DNA of 50,826 bases from Faecalicoccus sp. (GCA_017941505.1 JAGAWH010000067.1:1-50826); one strand, 5' to 3'; positions 27,246 through 34,109 are shown, counted from the stretch's first letter. The notes: a model not told the origin generated them from the letters alone. Translations and numbers: made by a program.

Positions 27246-27690
27246 GATCTTTTTCCCACTCTAATAAATACTGTTTCATTTCAAGCCCATACGCATAACC
27301 GACTAATTTTTGATTAGATCCAATCACACGATGACATGGCACAATAATGGGACATGGATTTTTGTTGCAGGCCATTCCGACTGCTCGATACGCCTTTGGC
27401 CGCCCGATTCTTTCCGCAATTTCTTTATAAGTACATACCTGTCCATACGGAATGTTCATCAAAGCTTTCCAAACCTGTTTTTGAAATTCCGTTCCCATTA
27501 AATCCAGTTCAATCTCAAAATGTTTACGCTTTCCCAGAAAATATTCCTCCAGTTGAAACACCGCTTTATCAAGGAATTCTCCCTTTTCGTTAGTTCCTTT
27601 TTGTTCGACAACAGAAACCGAGCAGATTCCTACATCACTTTGAACGATTTTAAGTATCCCAACCGGGCTGTCCATATAACAAGATTTCAT
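27238..27690 (-). CDS. ogt: Methylated-DNA--protein-cysteine S-methyltransferase
   Basis: A 150-residue suicide DNA-repair protein. The active-site IIVPCHRVIGSN with its acceptor Cys (about 118) is preceded by the helix-turn-helix IPYGQVCTYKEIAERIGRPKAYRAVG and the Asn hinge NPCPI. It moves alkyl groups from O6-alkylguanine to itself. The length matches Ogt/MGMT without an Ada domain. It overlaps the upstream phosphoesterase gene by 4 bases and the downstream small membrane gene by 8 bases, so all three are translationally coupled. Confidence 0.93.
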   Translation of the reverse strand: MKSCYMDSPVGILKIVQSDVGICSVSVVEQKGTNEKGEFLDKAVFQLEEYFLGKRKHFEIELDLMGTEFQKQVWKALMNIPYGQVCTYKEIAERIGRPKAYRAVGMACNKNPCPIIVPCHRVIGSNQKLVGYAYGLEMKQYLLEWEKDHE

Positions 27691-28217
27691 ATGTACTCCT
27701 TTCTATGTATATTAAAAAAATCTAAAATTGTCTGTAAGGAAACAGGATAATAATCATTGGCATCCACACCTACATCGTAGCGGAAAATCCCTTCTTCACG
27801 ATTTTTAAGATTATAGTCCATATCAGCATGAATATGCCCATGAAGCTGGATGCTTCCGCTGTTCTTTTTCGGCCATGACAACATCGGATAATGCATCAAG
27901 GCAAAATAGGTGCCATTTAAAGATACGGTCATAAAGTCTTTCATCTCCACAAATAATGATGGATCATACTTTTTATCATGATTGCCAATAATAAGATACT
28001 TTTTTCCATTCATTTTTCGAATGATATCGTTTGCCTGTTCCACAGTCATATGGTGACAGAGATCCCCAAGAATATATACCGTATCATTTTTTTGAACCAT
28101 ATCATTGAAGTTTTTCAACAGTGTTCTGTTCATCTGATCCAGTGTTTGAAAAGGCCGATTCTGCATGGTGATGATACCTCGATGTCCAAGATGTAAGTCA
28201 CTGGTGAAATAAATCAT
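27687..28217 (-). CDS. Small metallophosphoesterase
   Basis: A 176-residue calcineurin-like phosphoesterase with all metal-ligand blocks: TSDLHLGH at the N-terminus, LGDLCHH, IGNHDK, LMHYP and LHGHIH. The short form resembles phage/bacterial MPPE proteins that cleave phosphodiesters or phosphomonoesters in the cytoplasm; the substrate is unknown. The ATG at 28217 has an AGGAGG ribosome binding site. A longer frame to 28280 overlaps the next gene's terminator and is rejected. It is the first gene of the ogt operon. Confidence 0.88.
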   Translation of the reverse strand: MIYFTSDLHLGHRGIITMQNRPFQTLDQMNRTLLKNFNDMVQKNDTVYILGDLCHHMTVEQANDIIRKMNGKKYLIIGNHDKKYDPSLFVEMKDFMTVSLNGTYFALMHYPMLSWPKKNSGSIQLHGHIHADMDYNLKNREEGIFRYDVGVDANDYYPVSLQTILDFFNIHRKEYI

Positions 28218-28261
28218 CTTAAATCCTCCTGCATATATGATTATAGTCCAGCTTCCGAATA

Positions 28262-28296
28262 TAGAAAAGACAGTCTTCAAGTTTGGAAGACTGTCT
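28262..28296 (-). terminator. Terminator of the SDR/GMC chimera gene
   Basis: AGACAGTCTTC (28268-28278) and GAAGACTGTCT (28286-28296) form a perfect 11-bp stem; on the minus strand TTTTCTAT follows. Confidence 0.88.
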
Positions 28297-28297
28297 A

Positions 28298-29392
28298 TTA
28301 AAATTCATCGTGTTCTCTGATGATGGCAGCTATCTTTTTAGAAAGCGCCATAATTGTTAAGATAGGAGGGTTTCCCATCGCTTCCGGCAAAATAGTCGCA
28401 TCGGCAACATAAAGATTCTTTGGTAAAGATGGATGATGAAGCGTTTTATTTTGCGAAGCATCTAATGGTAACATACCACCCGGATGCCCGGCATTTAATG
28501 TTCCCAGAAAATGTTTCTCCCTCTCAATACCCAGCTTTTCTAAAATCACATGACATTGTTCAATGCCTTTTTCCATATTTGCCCAATCCGCAGCATATTG
28601 AGCAAGCTGTTTTACTTCCGGGATATAACTTTCCGGACATGTTAAATGAAAAATTGTATTTAACGCATCCGGATTATCCATTAAGCGGATAATACTTTCA
28701 GCTACATAATCAACGGGCACCAGATTCAATCGGGTATGCGGGTCAGTTGGAATAATAGGTAATTTATTGGTTAAAAGAAGCTTCAATACATAGTAAATCG
28801 TGTTGAAATTCTTAACCTTCCCGGTTTTGGAATCACCGATGATCATACCCGGTCGTACAATGATATATGGTAACCCTGAGCTAACAACTAACTGTTCAGC
28901 CTTTGCCTTACTTTCCTCGTAAAAACCGGAAAAAGAATCCGGATGTTGAATCTCTTCTTTGATTACCCCGGTATTGGTTCCCGATACATAGGCTGTGGAA
29001 ACATGAACAAAGGATTTCAAATTAGGCAGCCCTTTGGCAAGTTTAACCATATTCTCTGTTCCCTTTACATTAACCGCAAACAGCTCATCCCGACTCATTT
29101 GAAATTGAATCAAGGCAGCCGCATGAATGACCGTTTGAATCCTTTCTTTAACTTCTAAATCCAGTCCGCTCGGATTCTGTAAATCCATCAAGATAGGCAC
29201 AATTCGTCTGCCAATAGCATTGTATAAATCTTTCGAGCCATACCATAATCCTTTAAGACGATGAATGGCATGCTCCATGGAATTGGCACGTACTAACACA
29301 TAGATTTTTGAATCTGTATTTAATAAAAGCTCTTCAATAATATTTGTTCCCAAAAAGCCGGTAGCCCCACTTATTAAAATTCCATCTGACAT
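28298..29392 (-). CDS. SDR (thioester-reductase-like) fused to a GMC oxidoreductase C-terminus
   Basis: The 364-residue product combines two families. Residues 1-255 are an extended SDR of the NAD-binding-4 type: ISGATGFLGTNIIEELL (NAD-binding GxxGFLG), HAAALIQF, HVSTAYVSG and a YxxxK-like YEESK. From about residue 262 the sequence turns into the C-terminal substrate domain of a GMC oxidoreductase: LNAGHPGGMLPLDAS, NLYVADATILPEAMGN and PPILTIMALSKKIA, keeping the catalytic His and Asn. The FAD-binding part of GMC enzymes is absent. The ATG at 29392 follows AGAGGT; the alternative is a TTG at 29398. It may be a deletion fusion of two adjacent genes, so activity is doubtful. It is monocistronic. 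Confidence 0.75.
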   Translation of the reverse strand: MSDGILISGATGFLGTNIIEELLLNTDSKIYVLVRANSMEHAIHRLKGLWYGSKDLYNAIGRRIVPILMDLQNPSGLDLEVKERIQTVIHAAALIQFQMSRDELFAVNVKGTENMVKLAKGLPNLKSFVHVSTAYVSGTNTGVIKEEIQHPDSFSGFYEESKAKAEQLVVSSGLPYIIVRPGMIIGDSKTGKVKNFNTIYYVLKLLLTNKLPIIPTDPHTRLNLVPVDYVAESIIRLMDNPDALNTIFHLTCPESYIPEVKQLAQYAADWANMEKGIEQCHVILEKLGIEREKHFLGTLNAGHPGGMLPLDASQNKTLHHPSLPKNLYVADATILPEAMGNPPILTIMALSKKIAAIIREHDEF

Positions 29393-29470
29393 ATACAATA
29401 CCTCTGATCATTATTACTAAAAACATTTTAAAGACTGTACTATCTCTTGTCTTCAGTTATGCCCCTTAAA

Positions 29471-29543
29471 TAACGTAAAAAAACTTGCGCTTTTATCACG
29501 CAAGTTTTTCCGCTTCGTTTAATATATTTTCCACATTTTTGTT
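29471..29543. repeat. 73-bp direct repeat, left copy (DR-A)
   Basis: It matches 30482-30554 at 72 of 73 positions in the same orientation. The sequence contains a terminator hairpin (AAAACTTGCG/CGCAAGTTTT) and, read on the minus strand, the last codons (NKNVENILNEAEKLA and stop) of the small membrane gene whose intact copy is at 30507-30791. It is an orphan fragment of that gene. The similarity stops abruptly at 29543. Confidence 0.93.
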
Positions 29544-29582
29544 GCCATATATTATATCTGGTTATTCGCTCATTGGCTTAGC

Positions 29583-29611
29583 TTGCGAATCTATACAAAT
29601 CGAGGTATTAT
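29583..29611 (+). promoter_or_regulatory. Promoter of the antitoxin RNA
   Basis: TTGCGA (29583-29588) and TATTAT (29606-29611) are separated by 17 bases. The predicted start, about 29618, lies just before the first RNA repeat. Confidence 0.78.
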
Positions 29612-29623
29612 ATAACCGAAAAA

Positions 29624-29689
29624 AGAGTGGGCCTGCTTAATGGCCGATTCAAAATTAGAGTGGGCCTGCTTAGTGGCCGATTCAAAATA
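29624..29689 (+). repeat. Two 33-nt tandem repeats of the antitoxin RNA
   Basis: Both units begin AGAGTGGGCCTGCTTA, continue TGGCCGATTCAAAAT, and differ by A/G at the 17th base and T/A at the last base. There is no unrelated spacer between them, which excludes a CRISPR array. Confidence 0.92.
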
Positions 29690-29721
29690 ATAGTCGCAAT
29701 TATGCGACTAATTTCTTTTTA
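29690..29721 (+). terminator. Terminator between antitoxin RNA and toxin gene
   Basis: TAGTCGCA (29691-29698) pairs with TGCGACTA (29703-29710), followed by ATTTCTTTTT. A terminator between RNA repeats and toxin is a fixed feature of type III systems, where it sets the RNA-to-toxin ratio. Confidence 0.88.
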
Positions 29722-29929
29722 TCACGTCTCCAAAAATTCCTGTCTTATTATACACAATTCCATTTTCTTATAAAACAGGTTCCTATACAGCTTACCAGAA
29801 AGATTTCATTTCAATTTATCATCAAACAAATCTCCAAAATCAATTGATATAGCGCAATACATCATTGAACCTTTTTACCTGTTTTTTATAACTAATGAAA
29901 GCAACCCATATAAAAGGAGCAAACCAATC
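29722..29929. other. Gap between toxI terminator and toxN
   Basis: No reading frame of note is present. A possible promoter TTGAAC (29865-29870) and TATAAC (29887-29892) with 16-base spacing lies just upstream of toxN, so the toxin may have its own transcript in addition to read-through of the terminator. The rest is AT-rich without visible repeats. Confidence 0.45.
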
Positions 29930-30457
29930 ATGAATCCGAGCACTCCGCTTCCAAAAAAACAATCCACTACTCCTCGACTATGTTTTGTAGAGGCATCATA
30001 TATAAAGTATATGCACAACATAGATTACCGCATCAGCGTTAAATATAATAATCGTCCGTTTGTCGTCCTGACAATCCCGATTAACGAATATTTATATGCC
30101 ATCCCCCTAACTTCTACAACAAACGCTATGCGAAAAGCGCAAGGGAAAAAGCCACGCGCAAATATTGTAACGACAAAGATTATGGATGGAGATACAGAAA
30201 TTGCTGATTTGTTGTACAATAACATGTTTCCGGTTACTGAAGATCTTATTACCGATATAATGATTGACCCCATTGTAGATACTTATTTATCAAATGAAGA
30301 GCGTTATCTCCGTAAACACTGGAAAAAAATAAATTTTAAAGCAGTGGCAGTATATCAAGCCAGAACAAATCAATCGCACAGGAATCATACGTTTCTTGAA
30401 GCAGTATGCTGTGATTTCAAAAAACTGGAAAGCTCTCTACTCCAATATATTAGTTAA
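29930..30457 (+). CDS. toxN: ToxN/AbiQ family toxin endoribonuclease (type III toxin-antitoxin)
   Basis: The 175 residues match the ToxN/AbiQ/CptN fold. The opening LCFVEASYIKYMHNID corresponds to the typical YIKYL..D start, followed by NRPFVVLTI and YLYAIPLTST (the core YxIPLTS motif). NNMFPVTEDLI corresponds to the NMIPV strand, and AVCCDFKKLESSL to the C-terminal CCDFxxLE helix. Such toxins cut A-rich RNA and are held by antitoxin RNA repeats, which lie upstream here. Several members abort phage infection. An AAAGGAG ribosome binding site lies 10 bases before the ATG. The locus sits between two copies of a 73-bp direct repeat. Confidence 0.85.
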   Translation: MNPSTPLPKKQSTTPRLCFVEASYIKYMHNIDYRISVKYNNRPFVVLTIPINEYLYAIPLTSTTNAMRKAQGKKPRANIVTTKIMDGDTEIADLLYNNMFPVTEDLITDIMIDPIVDTYLSNEERYLRKHWKKINFKAVAVYQARTNQSHRNHTFLEAVCCDFKKLESSLLQYIS

Positions 30458-30481
30458 TCCATCTCATCACTGTATTCCGAA

Positions 30482-30554
30482 TAACATAAAAAAACTTGCG
30501 CTTTTATCACGCAAGTTTTTCCGCTTCGTTTAATATATTTTCCACATTTTTGTT
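30482..30554. repeat. 73-bp direct repeat, right copy (DR-B)
   Basis: This is the copy in its native context: it contains the last codons of the small membrane gene at 30507-30791 and that operon's terminator. The left copy at 29471-29543 lies 1011 bp away in the same orientation. Confidence 0.93.
30484..30518 (-). terminator. Terminator of the mannose-family PTS operon
   Basis: On the minus strand AAAACTTGCG pairs with CGCAAGTTTT around a 9-base loop holding the last gene's stop codon, followed by TTTATG. The same hairpin is duplicated at 29480-29507. Confidence 0.88.
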
Positions 30555-30791
30555 TCCGGCTTTAATTCCCATATGGCAAACCATCGCAAGAATCAAGCCA
30601 AGAACACATAGAACGATGCCCGCAATTCCCATCAAAAGGTGGATTGGGTTTGCACTAAATCCAAAGTATGCCAACATCACTCCTAATGCAGAAAACGTTA
30701 ATAATGTCGTTCTCCATTTGGAGATCCGCACCAATGCATCACATTGTTTGCGGGCTTCTTCTACTAATAATTGTTTCTTTTCCGAAGTCAT
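30507..30791 (-). CDS. Small two-helix membrane protein at the end of the PTS operon
   Basis: The 94 residues have a charged N-terminal helix (EKKQLLVEEARKQCDALVRI), two hydrophobic segments (about 28-45 and 50-72) and a charged C-terminal helix NKNVENILNEAEKLA. No family recognised. It lies 45 bases after the EIID gene on the same strand without a terminator between, so it is probably the last gene of the PTS operon. Its 3' end and terminator are duplicated on the far side of the toxin-antitoxin locus. Confidence 0.68.
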   Translation of the reverse strand: MTSEKKQLLVEEARKQCDALVRISKWRTTLLTFSALGVMLAYFGFSANPIHLLMGIAGIVLCVLGLILAMVCHMGIKAGNKNVENILNEAEKLA

Positions 30792-30836
30792 TATCTATTC
30801 CCGATAAAGTAGGAGAGAAAGTCTTTATCGTTATTA

Positions 30837-31670
30837 TTAATAAGATAATCCTGGGTTGAAGAAGCCAACTAATACACCAACAAATGCGATTACAACTAAC
30901 AGTAACATTACTTTGATCGGAGACATCTGCTTTTTAGCCATTAACCACCAGCAGAAGATTACGAATGTAGCTGTTAATAAACCAGGGAATACACTGTCCA
31001 GTTTTTCCTGTAATACCATGTAAGCTTCACCGGCTTCGTTATATAAGGCAAAGCTTGTCTTTACAGATACCCAAGTAGCAGATACGGCACCAATTACGAT
31101 ACCACCTAATGTAGTAACGGCTTCACGAATAGATTCACCGATATCACCAATTAAGAATTCAACAGCCTTTGTACCTAATTCATAGCCCTTGAAGTAAAGG
31201 AGCTTCATTCCAAAGTAAGCAAATAAGTTCCAAACTACGATATAGAAGATAGCGCCCATTGGAGATCCACCGGTGGACATACCCATAGCGATACCTAATA
31301 AGATAGGAATTACAGTACCAACTACTAATGAGTCACCGATACCGGCGATAGGTCCCATCAAACCGGCACGTAAACCGTTGATAGTTTCATCATCGACTTC
31401 TTCCTGTCCGTTTGCACGTGCTTCTTCCAAACCGGCTGTGATACCAACGATAACAGCACCTAACTGAGGTTCCGTATTGAAGAATGCAGTGTATGTATTC
31501 ATTGCAGCAGCCTTACGGTCTTCATCGTTTCCGTAAAGTTCTTCTACCAATGGCAGCATTGCACACAGATAACCAAATGTCTGCATGTGCTCCTGGGAGA
31601 AGCAGGTCAGGTTTCCGTAATACCAGTTATGGAAACTCTTTGTTAAGCTTTTCTTAGATAACTGTGCCAT
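30837..31670 (-). CDS. PTS mannose/fructose/sorbose family transporter subunit IID
   Basis: A 277-residue EIID: LTKSFHNWYYGNLTCFSQEHMQTFGYLCAMLP near the N-terminus, the GLRAGLMGPIAGIGDSLV motif (about 95-112) and a hydrophobic C-terminus with FVGVLVGFFNPG. Together with EIIC it forms the membrane channel of the mannose-family PTS. The ATG at 31670 is chosen because GAGGAGG of the preceding gene's end lies upstream; a longer frame reaches 31706. It starts 2 bases after the EIIC stop. The operon order is A, B, C, D, then a small membrane protein. Confidence 0.95.
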   Translation of the reverse strand: MAQLSKKSLTKSFHNWYYGNLTCFSQEHMQTFGYLCAMLPLVEELYGNDEDRKAAAMNTYTAFFNTEPQLGAVIVGITAGLEEARANGQEEVDDETINGLRAGLMGPIAGIGDSLVVGTVIPILLGIAMGMSTGGSPMGAIFYIVVWNLFAYFGMKLLYFKGYELGTKAVEFLIGDIGESIREAVTTLGGIVIGAVSATWVSVKTSFALYNEAGEAYMVLQEKLDSVFPGLLTATFVIFCWWLMAKKQMSPIKVMLLLVVIAFVGVLVGFFNPGLSY

Positions 31671-31671
31671 A

Positions 31672-32526
31672 TTAGATATCCTCCTCGTCATCGTCCCATT
31701 CGCCATCAGATCCGGATGCAGCTGCAGCCGGCTTCTTAAGCTGTAACATCTTTAAGTTATAGATAATAATTGCGAACATTGCAGCAACTACTGTTGCAGA
31801 TACTAAGTTGATACCTAAAGAAGCTGCTAATGTGAAACCGAATAAGTAAGGGATAAAGTCAGTAGTCTTACGAACGATCTGTTTTAACAGAATGGCAATT
31901 CCGACGCAAGGTAATAAAGAACCAACTGTGAACAGAGTCTTCATTGCGATACCATCCATTGGTAAAGTTGTCTTGATAAGATCTACTACGCTTGCACCCA
32001 TCTTACACATAATAACTGTTGGAATTAAAGAGAAGCAGATGTGAGAAATCCAAGGAAGTACCATGTCAACCAGGTATAATTTCTTATAATCTCTCTTTTC
32101 AACAGCAGTCCAACCAATGTGCTGCCATAACAGGTTCATTGTAGCTGTTCCGTAGAATAATACAGTACCGATTGTTCCAACCATTGTACCGAATGAAGTC
32201 GCAAGAGCTGCACCATCTGCAGAAGCAGGATCTAATCCGTAGCTCTTTAAGGCAACCATTGCCAATGGGATACCGATGTAAGATACGGCACGAACGTCAG
32301 CAGAAACAGTTCCACCCGGAGTAACCAAAGCGATATATACAACCTGCATTGCGGCACCAACCATAACACCAGTCGCAACATCACCTAAGATCAAACCACA
32401 GATTAAACCACCAATTAAAGGTCTACCTAATGTGTAGTTACCAATAGAAGTTCCACCTAATCCAGGCATACTGGAAAGGGAGGCAAATAATCCTAAAAGG
32501 ATTGCCTGAAACCAACTAATTTCCAT
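31672..32526 (-). CDS. PTS mannose/fructose/sorbose family transporter subunit IIC
   Basis: A 284-residue membrane protein with seven or eight hydrophobic segments. Stretches such as TLGRPLIGGLICGLILGDV (about 32-50), GAAMQVVYIALVTPGG and DVRAVSYIGIPLAMVAL are characteristic of EIIC of the mannose family. It carries the sugar across the membrane while EIIB phosphorylates it. The C-terminus is acidic (EWDDDEED), and those codons include the ribosome binding site of the EIID gene. It lies in the five-gene PTS operon, 21 bases after EIIB. Confidence 0.95.
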   Translation of the reverse strand: MEISWFQAILLGLFASLSSMPGLGGTSIGNYTLGRPLIGGLICGLILGDVATGVMVGAAMQVVYIALVTPGGTVSADVRAVSYIGIPLAMVALKSYGLDPASADGAALATSFGTMVGTIGTVLFYGTATMNLLWQHIGWTAVEKRDYKKLYLVDMVLPWISHICFSLIPTVIMCKMGASVVDLIKTTLPMDGIAMKTLFTVGSLLPCVGIAILLKQIVRKTTDFIPYLFGFTLAASLGINLVSATVVAAMFAIIIYNLKMLQLKKPAAAASGSDGEWDDDEEDI

Positions 32527-32547
32527 AATACAATCTCCTCTAATTAA

Positions 32548-33048
32548 TTAGTCATTGAATCCGAATTGGCCACGGAATTTTTTCCAGTTACCAATAGCTT
32601 CTTCTTTCAACAATGCGAATTCTACTTCGTATCCAGCCTTCATGATTTTTTCCAAAGCGTCTGCTTCCTCCTGAGTAATAGACTGGTTGTTACCTAACTT
32701 TGTAGCGCCCGGACGATCATTACATGGTCCGATAATAACCGTCTTAACAGCTCCCGGATTAAAGCCCTTTTCAACAAGGATCTTTTCCATATCAACCGGG
32801 TTTTTAGTGATTAGGAAGTAGTTATCTTTACTTGCTAATACTTTTGGACTTTTAGCGATAAATTCATCTAAGCCCCATACGAAAGTCTTCTTTCCACTTG
32901 CACTCTTGTATGCTGATTTCAAAACAGGGTTCTTTGCTGCAGCATTATTTACAGCGATAATACCATCACATGGATACTCCAAAGCCCATCTTGTACAAGT
33001 CTGACCATGAATCATACGGTCATCAACACGAATAAATGAAATTGACAT
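32548..33048 (-). CDS. PTS mannose/fructose/sorbose family transporter subunit IIB
   Basis: The 166 residues begin SISFIRVDDRMIHGQTCTRW, the mannose-family EIIB opening, with the phosphorylated His (about 13). The family core follows with GIIAVNNAAAKNPVLKSAYK. EIIB receives phosphate from EIIA and passes it to the incoming sugar. EIIA and EIIB are separate genes here, unlike fused ManX of E. coli. It starts 14 bases after the EIIA stop. Confidence 0.94.
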   Translation of the reverse strand: MSISFIRVDDRMIHGQTCTRWALEYPCDGIIAVNNAAAKNPVLKSAYKSASGKKTFVWGLDEFIAKSPKVLASKDNYFLITKNPVDMEKILVEKGFNPGAVKTVIIGPCNDRPGATKLGNNQSITQEEADALEKIMKAGYEVEFALLKEEAIGNWKKFRGQFGFND

Positions 33049-33062
33049 TTTGTTCTCCTTTC

Positions 33063-33494
33063 CTAGATGTCGTCTTCTTCTTCAACTGTTACCTGGAATT
33101 CACGAATTGACTCGCGAGCTTCCGGAATCATATTGTTACGAATATGTTCCGCATAATCATCCGCAAAGTCTTTGGATAAAAGGGTACTCAATACTAACGG
33201 AAGGCTCATTCCTCCTACCATAGTTGTTTGTCCCAAAAGTCCTCTCTCCGCGATGACATTAACAGCTGTAGTCAAAGGTGAACCACCAACGATATCCGCA
33301 AACAATGCGATCTCATCGTCTTCTGTGATCGGCTCTAATAATTTACGAACATTATCCGCAAATTCATCTGCGCCCATACCATTCTTCAAGCTGGTTGAAA
33401 TTAAGTCTTCACGACCGGATCCACCTAACATTTCAACGGCTTTATGAAGGCCCGGAGCGAACTCACCGTGGCTTACCAAAAACACGTATCTCAT
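33063..33494 (-). CDS. PTS mannose/fructose family subunit IIA
   Basis: A 143-residue EIIA: YVFLVSHGEFAPGLHKAVEML contains the phosphorylated His (about 8), DEIALFADIVGGSPLTTAVN the second signature. It accepts phosphate from HPr and delivers it to EIIB. It is the first gene of the PTS operon, with a good AGGAGGG ribosome binding site. Upstream are a cre-like site and a palindrome shared with the sensory operon, so control by CcpA and by the NarL-type regulator is likely. Confidence 0.94.
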   Translation of the reverse strand: MRYVFLVSHGEFAPGLHKAVEMLGGSGREDLISTSLKNGMGADEFADNVRKLLEPITEDDEIALFADIVGGSPLTTAVNVIAERGLLGQTTMVGGMSLPLVLSTLLSKDFADDYAEHIRNNMIPEARESIREFQVTVEEEDDI

Positions 33495-33532
33495 ATGTCA
33501 CCCTCCTTTTTCTTTTTCTGATTTCATGATAA

Positions 33533-33546
33533 AAAAAACGCTTTCA
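33533..33546 (-). promoter_or_regulatory. cre-like catabolite-control site before the PTS operon
   Basis: The minus strand reads TGAAAGCGTTTTTT, matching the CcpA consensus TGWAARCGYTWNCW at all but one position. It lies 39 bases upstream of the EIIA start and overlaps the probable -10 region (TATCAT, 33526-33531). That position normally gives repression when glucose is present. Confidence 0.65.
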
Positions 33547-33577
33547 AAAGACAGGTGTAAAATGTAATTGAGAATTG

Positions 33578-33589
33578 TGACAAATGTCA
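33578..33589. promoter_or_regulatory. Palindrome shared with the sensory operon (PTS copy)
   Basis: TGACA-AA-TGTCA lies about 84 bases upstream of the EIIA start. On the minus strand the 14-mer ATGACATTTGTCAC matches the site at 38620-38633 at 13 of 14 positions. It is probably the binding site of the NarL-type regulator encoded at 35535-36203, which is inference. Confidence 0.62.
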
Positions 33590-33596
33590 TTTCCAT

Positions 33597-33629
33597 AAAA
33601 AATCCCGGCAATTAATAGCCGAGATTTTT
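33597..33629 (-). terminator. Terminator of the flavodoxin-like gene
   Basis: On the minus strand AAAATCTCGGC pairs with GCCGGGATTTTTT (one G-U pair) around a loop containing the stop codon. Confidence 0.85.
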
Positions 33630-34109
33630 AAGCCATGTATTTACAGTTTCCTTTACTTCTTCCCGATTGTTTTGAGCATTGCATCCTTTGATCGCAAATC
33701 CCTTTAAAACATTACTGTCAGGACATGCAGCCGATAATTTACTATCAAAGTCCGAAAGACCGGAGCCTTCATGTGTAGAAAACGGAACCAGATTCTTCCC
33801 TGATAAGGCGTCTGCGTTTTCTTCAAAGACAGTATACATAATCATCGGCCAGTCACCCCACCATACAGGTGCGCCGATAAAGATTGTACTGTATTTGGAT
33901 AAATTCGGTACTTCCCCGGCATAGGCAGGGCGGGCATTCTCATTCTGCTCCGTCTTTGCCACATCGGTAAGCTCAGCGTACGTAGTTGGATAATGATCAT
34001 CTTCCGGAAGGATTTCAAATACATCCGCTCCTGTGGTATCTGCAACCTGAAAAACTCCAAATCCCAGCGCCGGCATTTTTATCCCATTATTCAGTGTTCT
34101 ATATTCCAT
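33612..34109 (-). CDS. Chimera: aldo/keto reductase N-terminus joined to a truncated flavodoxin
   Basis: The 165-residue product opens MEYRTLNNGIKMPALGFGVF, the first strand of an aldo/keto reductase. At about residue 26 it changes to a flavodoxin sequence: TGADVFEILPE, NARPAYAGEVPNLSKYSTIF, GAPVWWGDWPMIMYTVFEE and STHEGSG. The flavodoxin's own first 30 or so residues, with the FMN phosphate-binding loop, are missing, as are the AKR barrel and catalytic Tyr. An in-frame deletion between two neighbouring genes is the simplest explanation. The start has a GGGAGG site and a terminator follows, so it is probably still expressed, but FMN binding is doubtful. Confidence 0.78.
   Translation of the reverse strand: MEYRTLNNGIKMPALGFGVFQVADTTGADVFEILPEDDHYPTTYAELTDVAKTEQNENARPAYAGEVPNLSKYSTIFIGAPVWWGDWPMIMYTVFEENADALSGKNLVPFSTHEGSGLSDFDSKLSAACPDSNVLKGFAIKGCNAQNNREEVKETVNTWLKNLGY

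Larger units (their letters stand above)
29618..29721 (+). ncRNA. toxI: ToxI-like antitoxin RNA of a type III toxin-antitoxin system
   Basis: A short RNA of about 100 nt is expected between a good promoter and an intrinsic terminator. It contains two 33-nt tandem repeats (29624-29656 and 29657-29689) that differ at two positions. Each repeat has GGGCC and GGCC blocks able to pair, and an A-rich unpaired end (GATTCAAAAT). Known ToxI RNAs are tandem repeats of about 34-48 nt that fold as pseudoknots, are cut by the toxin into single units and inhibit it. A ToxN/AbiQ-like gene follows. Two repeats is at the low end of known systems. Confidence 0.78.

Noticed and set aside
29624..29689. CRISPR array
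   Set aside because: The two 33-nt units adjoin directly with no unrelated spacer, there are no cas genes, and a promoter, terminator and ToxN-like gene surround them.
29471..30554. Insertion sequence with terminal inverted repeats
   Set aside because: The 73-bp repeats are direct, not inverted, and derive from a host gene's 3' end; no transposase lies between them.
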